Source: Chrysemys picta bellii (taxonomy: Eukaryota; Chordata; Testudines; Emydidae). From it: DNA of 64,000 bases. A program made the position numbers and the translations under genes. The notes beneath the pieces were generated by a model. The model ran no database searches. It was not told where the DNA came from and saw only the letters and a program-made list of their open reading frames with translations. Location: the NCBI RefSeq assembly GCF_011386835.1, contig NC_088797.1, positions 99,458,264 through 99,522,263 on the forward strand, in the 5' to 3' direction. Shown here piece after piece: positions 1 to 11,200 of this stretch (the stretch's first letter is position 1; the number at the start of each line of letters is the position of its first letter).

Positions 1-914
1 TGATAACTCCCATTAACAAGGACCATTATCCGCAGATGGCTGTGTTTTACCTGTGAGTCTTCCTGTATATGTGTGTGCTGGCAAGTGGGCAATGAAGTCT
101 TGCAGTGACATGTGATCATGTCACCTGAACTAGAACTCATCTTTAACCTGGTGCTTTTCCAGTGGGGGAGGGGGGTGGAAACCCAGAGGGACAAAGGGTT
201 CCCACCTTATGCAAAAGATATATAAAGGGGTGGAACAGAACAAAGGGGAGAGAGGAGCCATCATGAAGAATCCCTTAGCTATCATCTGAGCTGGAACAAA
301 AGCTGTACCAGGGGAAAGAATTGTGCCCAGGCCTGGAAGGTGTCCAGTCTGAGAAAAAACTTACTGAAGCATCTCTGAGGGTGAGATTATCTGTATTCAG
401 TTTGATTAGGCATAGATTTGGGCATTTTATTTTACTTTACTTGGTGACTTACTTTGTTCTGTCTGTTACTACTTGGAACCACTTAAATCCTACTGTCTGT
501 ATTTAATAAAATCACTTTCTACTTAGTAATTTACTCAGAGTATGTATTAATACCTGGGGGAGCAAACAACTGTGCATATCTCTCTATCAATGTTATAGAG
601 GGCGAACAATTTATGAGTTTGCCCTGCATAAGCTTTATGCAGGGTAAAACGGATTTATTTGGGTTTAGACCCCATTGGGAGTTGGGCATCTGAGTGCTAA
701 AGACAAGCACACTTCTGTGAGCTGTTTTCAGGTAAACTTGCAGCTTTGGGACAAGTGATACAGACCCTGGGTCTGTGTTGGAGCAGACAGGAGTGTCTGG
801 CTCAGCAAGACAGGGTGCTGGAGTCCTGAGCTGGCAGGGAAAACAGGAGCAGAGGTAGTCTTTGCACATCGGGTGGCAGCTCCCAAGGGGGTTTCTATGA
901 TCTAACCCGTCACA
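1..914 (+). mobile_element. LTR (probably solo), 5' end cut by the window
   Basis: The stretch has an LTR-like layout on the plus strand. A TATA-type box (tatataaagggg) lies near 218-230, a polyadenylation hexamer aataaa near 505-510, and a terminus ends in ...cccgtcaca at about 914. No primer-binding site or gag-like sequence follows, so it is probably a solo LTR whose TG start lies left of the window. I recall this sequence as a common turtle LTR, but the family name is not established here. The 144-codon open frame on the minus strand (531-965) runs through it and shows no protein-family similarity. Confidence 0.5.
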
Positions 915-1237
915 CAAACCTGTCCTGAATAATAAGTGATGAATTTTTTGAAACCCATTCACCAATCTGATTAAACATCATACATGGAGCATTAGGGATT
1001 CTTGAAGAAAGAAAAAAAAAAGACCAATAAAGCAGTGGTGTATTAACTTTATCTGTGCGTATAAAAAAAAATAGAAACAAGGCTAAAACCTGGGCTTCTG
1101 GAGGCACACTGAAAAGAAAGTCCACCCATGATTAGTGAACGCAGTGTCATTGTCTATGTGATACTGCCAGTTACAATTATAGCAACACTGACCACTTAAA
1201 GGAAATATAAATAAGATCAATGGTTTTCTTAAGAGAG
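915..1237. other. Unassigned non-coding stretch
   Basis: No gene or recognised repeat. It contains short A-runs (about 1005-1020 and 1062-1072). Confidence 0.5.
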
Positions 1238-1500
1238 TAAGGGTACATCTACACTGCAGTCAGAGGTGACTACAGCATATGTAGACCTACCCAAACTAGT
1301 TTTAAGCTAGCTTCTCCGTTACCAATAGCGGCAAAGTCGCAGCAGCATGGGCTTCAGTGCAGGCTGTATAAGCCTGCTTGGGTCCCTGGGTAATCACTTG
1401 AGCGGTTAGCCTGTGCCAAAGACTATGCTGCCATCACCACAATGCTATTGGTACCCAGGCTAGCTAAATTAAAGTGAGCTCAGGTATGTCTGGGCGCCTA
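1238..1500. mobile_element. Palindromic MITE-type DNA transposon fragment
   Basis: It begins gggtacatctacactgcag, and its two halves are roughly complementary: ttaccaatagcgg near 1318-1331 pairs with ctattggtacc near 1443-1453, and gctagctt pairs with ggctagcta. I recall a reptile family with GGGTA(C/T)GTCTACAC ends. The right end looks truncated where it meets the Penelope fragment. Confidence 0.45.
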
Positions 1501-1511
1501 GCAGTCTAAGG

Positions 1512-2009
1512 CTATGTACCCATAGCAGTGCCGCTGACTTGAAGGTATATATTGTCCCCAAATGTGAAATAGTTGTGGGTGAGGACAAAGTCACAAAGTT
1601 CAGCCACCAGGTTAGCTGTGACATTATCGGGGATACTGTTCCTGATAGCTTGTAGTCCATCTTTGTGTGGAATATTGGTGTAGAGGGCTTCTACATCCAT
1701 AGTGGCCAGGATGGTGTTTTCTGGAAGATCACCGATGGATTGTAGTTTCCTCAGGAAGTCAGTGGTATCTCGAAGATAGCTGGGAGTGCTGGTAGCGAAG
1801 GGCCTGTGGAGAGAGTCCACATAATCAGACAAGCCTGATGTTAGGGTGCCAATGCCTGAGATGATGGGGCGTCCAGGATTTCCAGGTTTATGGATCTTGG
1901 GTAGCAAATAGAATACCCCCGGACGGGGTTCTAGGCATGTGGGAATGGCTGAGCCATTACAAACATTGAATCTATGTCCCCTTGTAAGTATTCTCACACT
2001 TCTTATCAA
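1512..2009 (-). pseudogene. Penelope-like element reverse transcriptase fragment (family 1)
   Basis: The minus strand stays open for 165 codons and reads as a Penelope-like reverse transcriptase core. It has the YLLPKIHKPGNPGRPI motif at about residues 35-50, the motif-A block TMDVEALYTNIPH with its catalytic Asp at about 106-118, and the motif-B block SGTAMGT at the very end. The frame stops just after GTAMGT, where transposon-like sequence interrupts it. The palm motif with the second catalytic Asp pair (YIDD) and the GIY-YIG endonuclease are missing, so this is a dead fragment. The Met start is not a true start. The 3' tail of this family follows at once but in the opposite orientation. 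Confidence 0.8.
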
Positions 2010-2287
2010 ACTGTCTGTACTGGGCTATCTTGATTATCACTTCAAAAGTTTTTTTTCACTTACTTAATTGGCCTCTCAGAGTTGGTAAGACAACTCCCAC
2101 CTGTTCATGCTCTCTGTATGTGTGTATATATATCTCCTCAATATATGTTCCATTCTATATGCATCTGAAGAAGTGGGCTGTAGCCCACGAAAGCTTATGC
2201 TCTAATAAATTTGTTAGTCTCTAAGGTACCACAAGTATTCCTGTTCTTTTTGCGGATACAGACTAACACGGCTGCTACTCTGAAAGC
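1985..2287 (+). mobile_element. Penelope-like 3' tail (family 1), plus strand
   Basis: This is a typical family-1 tail: gaagaagtgggctgtagccc, then cacgaaagcttatgctc, aataaatttgttagtctc, and the terminal cggctgctactctgaaa ending at about 2287. It faces the opposite way from the adjoining reverse transcriptase fragment. The same tail recurs at 2745-2964 and 26905-26990. Confidence 0.7.
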
Positions 2288-2405
2288 TTAAACTTGTTCT
2301 TTATAATAACAATACTAGCTGCCTATTTCATTTTAAAAGCAGCAAAAAATATCCACCTCCCTTTCCATTTCTTATAAGGAGTCTTGAAGTTTAAATCTCC
2401 TCAGT

Positions 2406-2744
2406 GTGATAGATGTGCTTGCTTTGATCTGCTTAGCTTTTGGAAATCATGGGGCTCCGGGCTGCTGGCCCTGTGCTGCCCGGGGTCCCTACGGACAGCA
2501 TTGTGCGCCATTAGGGATTTTTCCCCCCCGAAACCCCCCTGTAACATTTCGTGAACTCTCAGGGGTTCACGAACCCCAGTTTGGGAACCTCTGTTTCAGG
2601 GGGATTCATGGTATTGCCACCATTACTTCTGCGCTGCCTTCAGCTCTGGGCAGCTGGAGAGTGGCGGCTGTTAGTCCGGCACCCAGCTCTGAAGGTGGCA
2701 CCCTGCCAGCAACAGCGCAGAAGTAAGGGTGCAATACATACCAT
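2406..2744. repeat. GC-rich interspersed repeat, left part
   Basis: The segment includes a hAT-like right end (cagtttgggaacctctg near 2578-2594). After it come blocks of the type cagaagtaagggtg and ggcagctggagag, which recur at 2978-3245. Open frames here are by-products of the repeat. Confidence 0.4.
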
Positions 2745-2964
2745 AAAAAGAAGAACAGGAGTACTTGTGGCACCTTAGAGACTAACAAATTTATTAGAGC
2801 ATAAGCTTTCGTGGACTACAGCCCACTTCTTCGTATGCATCCGAAGAAGTGGGCTGTAGTCCACGAAAGCTTATGCTCTAATAAATTTGTTAGTCTCTAA
2901 GGTGCCACAAGTACTCCAGTTCTTCTTTTTGCGGATACAGACTAACACGGCTGCTACTCTGAAA
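2745..2964 (+). mobile_element. Palindromic Penelope-like tail insertion with 13-bp target duplication
   Basis: A family-1 tail in minus orientation (2745-2833) is followed by the same tail in plus orientation (2842-2964). The two 89-base arms, 2745-2833 and 2842-2930, are exact reverse complements except for one base, with an 8-base spacer (tatgcatc). The plus-strand terminus cggctgctactctgaaa ends at 2964. The sequence caatacataccat lies on both sides (2732-2744 and 2965-2977), so the whole palindrome went in as one event. It carries no protein-coding sequence. Confidence 0.85.
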
Positions 2965-2977
2965 CAATACATACCAT

Positions 2978-3450
2978 GCCACCCTTACTTCTGCACTGCT
3001 GCCTTCAGAGCTGGTCTAATCGAGCTAGGATAGTCGAGGCTGCTGACTGAGGGCCCAGTTCTGCAGGCCGCAGCACAGAAGTAAGGGTGGCACTACCATA
3101 CCGTGCCATCCTTGCTTCTGTGCTGCTGCTGGTGATGGCTCTGCCTTCAGAGTTTGGCTCCTGGCCAGCAGCCGTCACTCTCCAGCTGCCCAGCTCTGAA
3201 GATAGTGCCACTGCCAGCAGCAGCACAGAAGTAAGGGTAGCAGTACCGCAACCTGCCCCACAATAATCTTGCTAACCCAACTCCCCCAACACATACAACT
3301 CCTTTATTGGTCAGGACCCTTAAAATTACAACATCATGAAATTTCAGATTTTAATAGGTGAAATCATGACATTTACGAGTTTTTTAAAAAAAATCTTAGG
3401 ACCGCGACATTGACCAAAATGGACTGTGAATTTGGTAGGGCCCTTATTAT
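2978..3450. repeat. Interspersed repeat, right part, ending in a hAT-like terminus
   Basis: It continues the repeat that was split by the Penelope insertion. Inverted blocks such as cagcacagaagtaagggtgg face their complements, and the 3' side is AT-rich and ends near gaatttggtagggccctt. That end resembles a reptile hAT non-autonomous family (CAGGGCCCTACCAAATTCAC), but no target duplication could be matched. Confidence 0.45.
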
Positions 3451-5324
3451 GGCTCTAGGAATTACAGATAGTGAAGAAGAGGAAGAAAAAATGCAGTGCC
3501 AGAGCTGAGGTAGTCTCTAGCTGCATAGAGCAGCAGAAGCAATTAATCTCCAGAGCACTGGGGGAAGCACACTCACCCATAGCCCCTACCACAACAAGTG
3601 GTATGGAAAGCAGACACTTTTTGCAAAAAATTGTTTAATTGAAAACCCAGTTCTCTGTCAAACAGTACTGACAGAAAATCTTCACCCAGCCCTAGAAAGT
3701 AAGCCATCTGTCTTCCAGGTAACATCACTGAAATTCTGGAGATTTCTCCTTGATTTTGAAGTGCTTATGCTACACAGAAACAAGAGACAGCCTCTTTCTG
3801 CTTTTCCAAAAGGCACAGCTGCAGTGTGTGTGCTTCATAGCAAAATGCATTCAGGGTACAGATAGTATCTTCTGTTTTGTCTTGTAAAGTGCAAGGCACA
3901 CCTCAGCACATAACAAATAATAAATAAAACAACAATATAATTGTGTCTGGGATTATATTGCAGCTACCATACTCTGCAGTCTCTGTAGTGCTCTTTCATC
4001 TACCTTTTGGCAGCCCACTTGCCAGTTTCCTATCATAGTTTGATAAAGATCAGCAAGGGTATCAGCTACACACGAGATCAAGAAATCCAAAACATATTTC
4101 ATTAACATGCCCTCTGCATGAGTATTTCTCAGCAGGAAAACCTCTAAATGTAGCTTGTGAAACAGAGGCCAGCACAGAAACAGAGTGCAATTTATAACAC
4201 ACGCTTTTAATGAATTTTTAATCTCTGTCTTCTGGAAAAGATGGTTGATATAAAGACATAATACACATCATAATTCCTCCCCCTCCCCAGTTTTTTCCCG
4301 TTTCTCTACTTTAATCCCGATAGCATATGTATGTAAAGTATATACTCCTAGAAAGGCTACCTCTATGGTCCTGTGAACAGTACTTTTATTAACAAAAGCT
4401 AGTATAGTATCATAACTGTGGTTAAACACTGCAGTAAACCTGAAGTAAGCTATGTAAACCCTTGAGCTTCCTCATCTCGAGCCACCTGCCATGGCACCAA
4501 TAGAGTTAAACACAATCCAAAATTCTGTGACTGCTCCACCTTTACATCTTGTCTGACAGGTCTCTCTCTCTCTCTCTCTCCCCCTAGACTATCATGTAGC
4601 CCTTTTGCTCTGTTTGTTTACATTACACAGTAGCTCCTCTGGTGTCTTTCTTAATTTTTACCATGCAAAATGCATTCCCTTGGATACATTCAAATCTGTA
4701 CACAGGACACTTCCCAAGGCTCAGTGTTGCAGTGGCATAGATTAAACGTATGTGCAGATGTATAAACAGTTACTAGATGTTCCAGTAGTTATTTATTCAT
4801 TGAGATTCATAAATAAGTGCCTGCCCAATGTTCTGGGAGCACCTACATAATTTACTATTCACAATTAATATCTTAATAGAGTGCCAACATGAAAATCCAC
4901 TTACACAGGGCTGCAGCTTTCTGCACTGGCTTCAGTTTCTGAGTGGTTTCAATGCATAGCATCACGTGGAGCACTTTACAGTAGCATAACCTCATGTGAC
5001 AAAGGGATAACTGGCAAGACCCACCTTAGTGAGAAAAGACTGCACACTCTTCCTGTCAGGAACAGGTGGAGGAAGAAAGAAATCTTCCATGGCCCCTACT
5101 AATATAAGATTATGTTAATACATTTAAAAATGACTTGGTGCTTGTTTTTGTTTCAAAAGACAATTGGCAGGTGACACAAAACTTAGGCGTTCTAACGTAT
5201 AACTGAAAAGTCAACATCTCCATGAATAACTCTTTAGTCCTCCTCCTCCCTCTCCAACTACGTGGTCTGTTATCAGAATAGCTCTTTCAACACTAGGTTA
5301 AAGTTAGATGTCAATAGTCCATAC

Positions 5325-5326
<2 letters not shown>

Positions 5327-5356
<30 letters not shown>
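5327..5356. repeat. Poly(A) run, 30 bases
   Basis: Thirty uninterrupted A residues. It could be a mononucleotide tract or the tail of an unrecognised retrocopy; no parent sequence was identified upstream. Confidence 0.9.
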
Positions 5357-5359
<3 letters not shown>

Positions 5360-7018
5360 ACTCGATTATTTTTGTCAACCCGTCCTGCTCTTTTACTTCA
5401 TTATGAAATTCCCAGAGATAGGAACATTGAGCACTTTCTAACCTATTATCAAAATGTTACAAGAAAAATATATTGAATAATGGAATACCTTAAAAAAAGA
5501 AAAGAAAGGATTTGTCTATATCAGGAATAACTTATAATGCAGAAAAGTCTACTTAAAAATAATTCTGCACAACTAAAATATCTCCGTTTGGATATACTGC
5601 TTTGACCTCATTGACTGTTATTAAAAAATGAATCTAAGCTTGTTTGTTAATGAAAATATATATGTTCCTTGATGTTATCCAAGAGAAATAAGTTAGACTA
5701 TCTATATATTTTCCATGAAAAGTATAAACATACAAAATGAATGAATTCTGAAAGGAACAACTTTGGAGGGTTATTGTCTGAAAAAGCAGATGCATTAGTG
5801 TCACAGAGCATTACCTTCATCCATAGGAGTTGAGATGGCACCCTCAATTACTCACTGTGGTTTCTGATCAGGTGGAGAAAAAAGTTAAAAAAGAAAACTT
5901 TAAAAGTTGATTTTTTAAAATTCAAATAAAAAAAATTAAATGTAATACAGATTTATTTTAAAAAATGTATTTAAAATTAATTTTTAAATTGACAACCTAC
6001 ATTAAGGCCTAAACTTGCTATATTCTATAAAAATCATTTAAATTAAATATAAAAATAACATTAAGTAGTACGTGTTTGCTGCTAAATTTTAAAGAGAGTC
6101 AGACCACTGAATGGGTGGAAGTCACTGGCGAAGCACCTGGACCCAGAATTTGTTGAAGTGTTAAACCAGCTTTTGAGGTAGTATTTTCTTCATTTCACTT
6201 TATTCAGCTAGTTCACTTCAAGGGCTAGTTTATTCAAAGTTAAGTACACCTACTTGGAACTGAAAAGCAGGAGCTACTGTGGCGTTCCTCCTCAGGAGCC
6301 GCTTGTGTAGGTCAGCTCTCCTCCACTGTCTGCCTTCCACTAAGCTACTCTGGTCCCCTTTTTAAGCATCTCCTCCAGCCTGTGCAGGCTTTTCTGGTGC
6401 AGTGGAGCAAGGCCACCAGGGCCCTTCCTTTCCATGGTGGGGTTTGTACACCCCATCACAGAGCCACAGTGCCAGGGTTCCCTAATATAGTTACTGTAGG
6501 AACCTATGGACTGAAGTTCATGACATGGAAGGGGAAGCAGTGCATATATCCCTGCAGACTTGAGAGAAGGGAAGAGCACAGTGGACACCTGCCAGCCTGC
6601 TCCTCCCCATACCATTAATACCTGCCCAATCCACCAGGGAGCACCCACAGAAGAAGTTCCATGGGGTTGGGGAAATGGTAAGCATCGTATGGAAGCACCA
6701 GTCCTCTTTTGCCTTCCCCACTCCCATCATCTGCATCTCAGCTAACACCAGCAGAAGGAAGCATTAGGGGTCATGACTTTTATACTTGAATTAAAAAAAA
6801 AAATCAGAGATTTGCTTTTGCTCCAGAAAAGTGATAATCAATAATGGCACCAATGAGCGAAAAAAGTTAACAGAACTTTTTAAAATGAAGATACAACATG
6901 AGCAAAAGTGATGAGGCATTATAAAGCTGAAATTAGCCACCAAAAAAACGCTCATTTGGTCCAAAATGCTCAGCGGCAACTGTTACTTTGACAAAGACAC
7001 TGACTAACTAAAGCAAAC

Positions 7019-7089
7019 AAGGAGCAAGCAAGCTGTTGTTGAAATATTATGACTAAGGAGCAAACAAGCTGTTGTTGAAATATTATGAC
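7019..7089. repeat. Tandem duplication, 36-bp period, two copies
   Basis: The unit beginning aaggagcaa at 7019-7054 is repeated at 7055-7089 with one internal change (g/a in the agcaagc/agcaaac block). Confidence 0.85.
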
Positions 7090-8794
7090 GCAGTTGGCAG
7101 AGCGGGGGGGAAAAAGCTATGAAGAATTGTGTGTCTAAATATTTTACCAATAATGCAGAAAATTTACAAGAATAGCATCTGTGAGAGAGGAAAGCCGCTA
7201 CTACAAAATGCCAGAAAACACACAACAAATGGAGCCCATCCCATAGGTGTTAGTGCAGCAGTGCAATAATAAATAAATAGAACAGATGAGGAAGACCATG
7301 AGCTCCAGTTTAAACATGTGCAACCTCAATTTCTTATTGAAATGGGGAGAAGAGCTAAAAGGTGATCCCATTCCTGGCAGTTCCAATGTGCAACCTCTGG
7401 GACTTTGCAAAGCTTGATTGGCAACTCCAAGCACAGCTCCAAAGGCATATGAAAATGGCTTTGAAGTATAAGACAAACATGGCATCCGGTAGGCTAAAAG
7501 ACTTTGGTTAACAGCACAGGGAAATCTAAAAGTGACCTTTTAGTCACAAATAGAAATCAACGTTGTTACTGAGAATGATGAGGAAAACATTTTAAAAATG
7601 GATAAGCCTACTAGGGAAATAGAGTATGTCCATTAGTCTAGTTAATGATATATCAGTGATATCAATCAATCGTCTAATGTTTTAAAACAAAGGCTCATGC
7701 TAGTGGTGACAATGCTGATTTACTTGTTGTAAAGATGGGTATAATGTTACCACTAGCATGGAAGTGGCAATGCAAATAATGGCATGTTTCTATGGAGATA
7801 ACTATGCTAATACCTGCATCATGCATCTGAGCATTATCTTCTGTAAATTAGACATTTCTAGAAGCTTGAGCAGAGTCAGATTGCTCCTGGTAGTCACACC
7901 ATTAATCAAGTGGAGTGCCTTCTCTTCAACCAACCTGACTCCTCTCAAGTGCTTTGCTAAATATCGAACAGCTGTGTAAATTGAAATGCTCTACATAACA
8001 TAGAAAGCTGCAACATGGCTGCCTCCTGAATACAGCAGAGTGTCACAGTGAGAGTAGAGCACCCAGAAAAGAAATACACTTTTACAATTAAATCTCCTAG
8101 GCAGAATTGTGAGACAACATGACTCAGAGAAAAAGCCACAGAAGTTTACAACTGTTGTTTCTATAAAATGGCAGAAGGTAGGATCTCTTTGGTGCGACAT
8201 GGTCCCGAGAATGAAGAAACCTTGGTCTAAACATCAGCTGGAATTAGGAAGAGTGAAAGCAACTGTGCTTGAAAAATATCCTGGTCAGATTTATGGCTTT
8301 CTGAATAAAAATATGGACTCCAAGGAAAATGTGCTAAGGCGTTTTGTAACTTCCACTTGGTTATTTTTTTAAAATTCATTTGAAATATTTCCTACCAAAA
8401 TACCACCAACAAGAACTTCAGTTTTTCAGAAATGAAAATCTAACCCCCAAACATTCCAGAATTAAAAAAAAAAAATCCAAATTAGAAAAAGAAGAGTTCA
8501 TTCCTGAAAAAAGTGATACTGGGCCTATAAAACTAGGCTATAGGCAAGTTAGAAATGTGTTGTTAGCTTCTTGACTTGTTAAGTTAACCAAGACACAATA
8601 AGGGGTAACTTGATTTTCTTTCATCAATTCATGACTCCTATTTATGTGTGGATTTATGAGCCCATAAGAGAGGGACAAATTAGCCCTAACTGTTCTGGCT
8701 GAATTCACCAAAGCACTACATTGTGGCAATTTAACAATAAAGATTTCAAAAGTTCTCAGTTGATATTGACTCAGAGACATTAGAGAGGGAGGAA

Positions 8795-8970
8795 AAGACC
8801 TGTTGAAGGGTCCTTTGTCTAGTCCATCCCTCTGTCAGTGCAGGATTGTCCCTATCAGACATTTTTCAATGCTTTGTCCATTCTCCTTTACAAATATCTC
8901 CAGGGATGGGGCTTATATCACTTTTCTTAGACGATTATTCCATAATCTTGTAGTTACTTACAAGCAATGG
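8795..8970 (-). mobile_element. CR1 LINE fragment
   Basis: Diverged CR1 ORF2 sequence read on the minus strand. Landmarks are ctagtccatccctctgtcag, gtgcaggattgtccctatc, caatgctttgtcca and ggatggggctt followed by gattattccataatct, in the usual CR1 order. Confidence 0.6.
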
Positions 8971-9700
8971 CAGCATGAACCAGATAAGAACCAGTTTAAG
9001 CACCTGCTCATTCCCAGTGCTCAAATAAGGGGGATATCCCATCCCTTCTATCCTATCACCAAATTACACTAATGTATTGATTTTATTTAAGCAGAACTAC
9101 ATTCCCCTTTCTTCCCTATCAGTTCAACCCTGATCTCAACTGAAGCAAATTCTTTGTACGGGTCCAGATGAATCTGGGTAAGCGTAGTGCCCCTCTCAAG
9201 AGTCCCTTTCCTCCCCTCCCCATCATCCCCAATTATTTGTTTATGGCAATGTTAGACACTCTGCTGGGTATGAATACCAATGGCTGGAATGCTTGTGGGT
9301 CCTGAATCGCAAAACATTCCATCAAGGGATGCCTTTGGATGCATTATGCTTTAATTCAGGAGCAATCTTGCTGACATTGATGCTAATCTCCACAAATAAA
9401 TCCCAAATGTAAGGGGTCTTTGAGTGTCACTGGGAGTTGTGCTGAGTATGTTAGTGGAAGACAGGGAGGCGTATTCAGTTACTGGGGCTCTTTCTGTGGA
9501 GGGAGGGTGTTACTGCAAATCTGTTTTTTGGAAGATTGTTACTAGGAGCCTGTTGGGAGTATTTTGGGGTAAAGTCACTTGGAGCGTTGTACACACTAGA
9601 CTTTCCTCCCAACATTTCCTACTATTGCTATCAACTGGTGTGGCTTCATCAGCGGTAGGGGAGCTGCCTCGGGCACCAGAATTTTAATCACTGTGCTGTC
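8971..9700. other. Unassigned non-coding sequence
   Basis: No gene or classified repeat seen. The segment near 9580-9600 (gttgtacacactagac) vaguely resembles MITE termini but is not convincing. Confidence 0.4.
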
Positions 9701-10140
9701 TAGTTCTGCTCTGTGACAGTTGACGTAAGGCCTGGTGGTTTGAGTCATAGTCAAAAACAGGTACAAGGGTCAAAGTTGGCTGTAGAGTCAGGACCAGGCC
9801 AAGGGCAGCGCTGAAACTGAGGTCGGTGACAAGCTGTGGGTCTGCGTCTGTAGACAAGCCAAATCAGGAGCATAAAATCAAAGGTCAAAAGCTGGTGGGA
9901 GTCAGTCCAAGGGTCTGGGGTGTCAGGAAGCAAGTGCTGGGCTGGAGCATGGTCAGAATAGGGCTCAGGCAAGGCTGGAACAAGGTTTGGGGAAGAACTG
10001 GATCATGAGCAGGCGGGGAAGGCTAAGGGGTCTGTACCACAGTGAGGCAGCAGGAGGGTTCCTGGCCAAGTACTGTTGTTGCACAGACACATGTGCAGCT
10101 CTGGCGGGGTCGGAATAATAACGAGATGGATCTAAAATTT
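9701..10140. repeat. Probable old LTR-retroelement-like repeat, unclassified
   Basis: The composition (caggtacaagggtcaaagtt, ggtctggggtgtcaggaagc, gggctcaggcaaggctgg) resembles a reptile interspersed repeat I recall as LTR-derived. No termini, TATA box or target duplication can be defined. Confidence 0.25.
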
Positions 10141-10194
10141 AATTTTCCAAAGGAGATTTTGAAATGAAAATCTAATGTGCAGGTTCTCCTGCAG

Positions 10195-11192
10195 CAGGGA
10201 TGGGCAAACTATGGCCTGTGGGCCAGATCCAGCCCGCCACCTGTTTTAACCTGGCCCGCGAGCTCCCGCTGGGGAGCGGGGTCTGGTGCTTGCCCTGCTC
10301 CGGCGCTGCAGCTGGGGAGCAGGGTTGGGGGCTGCTCCAGACTGCTCCCGGAAGCATCGGCATAGTCCCGCTCTGGCTCCTATGTGTAGGAGTAGCCAGA
10401 AGGCTCTGTTCTGCATGCTGTCCCCGCCCCAAGTGCCGCCCCCGCAGCTCCAATTGGCCGGGAGCTGCAGGGGTGGTGCCTGCGGACGGGGCAGCGCGCA
10501 GAGCTGGGAACATGGCTGTTGCTTCCGGGAGCCACTTAGGGTAAGCTCTGCCCAGAGTTTGAACCCCTGAGCCTCTCCCCCGTGCGCCAACCCCCTTTCC
10601 CAGCCCTGATCCCCCTCCTGCCCTCCGAACCCCTCAATCCCAGCCTGAAGCACCCTCCTGCACCCCAAACTCCTCATCCCCAGCCCTACCCCAGAGCCCA
10701 TATCCCCAGCTGTAGCCTGGACCCCTTTCCATACCCCAAACCCCTGCCCCAGCCATGATCCCCCTCCCACCCTCTGAACCCCTCAATCTCAGCCCGAAGC
10801 ACCCTCCGGCACCCCAAACCCCTCATCCTCAGCCCCACCCCAGAGCTCATACCCCAAGCCATAGCCGGGACCCCATCCCACACCCCAACCCCCTGCCCCA
10901 GCCATGATCCACCTCCCGCCCTCCAAACCTCTCATCCCCAGCCCCATCCCAAAGCCCATACCCCAGACAGAACCCTCCCCCACCCCGCACCCTACTCCTC
11001 CGCCCCAGCCTGGAGCCCCCTCCTGCACCCCGAACTCCTCATTTCTGACCCCACCCTGGAGTCCGCACCCCGAACCAGAGCCCTCAGCCCCTCCTGCACC
11101 CCAAATCTGATTTTGTGAGCATTCATCATGGCCCGCCATACAATTTCTATTCCCAGATGTGGCCCTCAGGCCAAAACATTTGCTCACCTCTG
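10195..11192. mobile_element. Non-autonomous hAT transposon, 998 bp
   Basis: The left terminus is cagggatgggcaaactatgg and the right terminus reads as its inverted partner (complement of ...tttgctcacctctg). The flanks are tcctgcag (10187-10194) and tcctacag (11193-11200), an 8-bp duplication with one difference, as expected of hAT elements. The interior carries GC-rich sequence and then the C-rich minisatellite at about 10555-11105. No transposase is present. Long Gly-, Pro- or Arg-rich frames here (for example minus strand 10246-10770 and 10789-11349) are composition artefacts. Confidence 0.8.
10555..11105. repeat. C-rich degenerate minisatellite inside the hAT element
   Basis: Diverged repeats of a unit built around caccccaaacccctcatcc, agccccaccccagagc and catgatccccctcccacc. 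The same phrases return about every 120-150 bases with substitutions and small indels. Confidence 0.7.
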
Positions 11193-11200
11193 TCCTACAG

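Larger units (their letters stand above)
3451..8794. other. Unassigned non-coding sequence
   Basis: I see no credible exon and no classified transposon. It holds a (CT)n run at 4561-4584, a 30-base A run at 5327-5356, very AT-rich DNA at 5880-6070 and a 36-bp tandem duplication at 7019-7089. Open frames are short, mutually overlapping and without family similarity. Confidence 0.5.

Noticed and set aside
531..965. 144-codon minus-strand frame at the left edge
   Set aside because: It runs through a likely LTR, and the translation resembles no retroviral or host protein.
7019..7089. Direct repeats that could suggest a CRISPR-like array
   Set aside because: Only two adjacent units without spacers, in vertebrate DNA; a plain tandem duplication.
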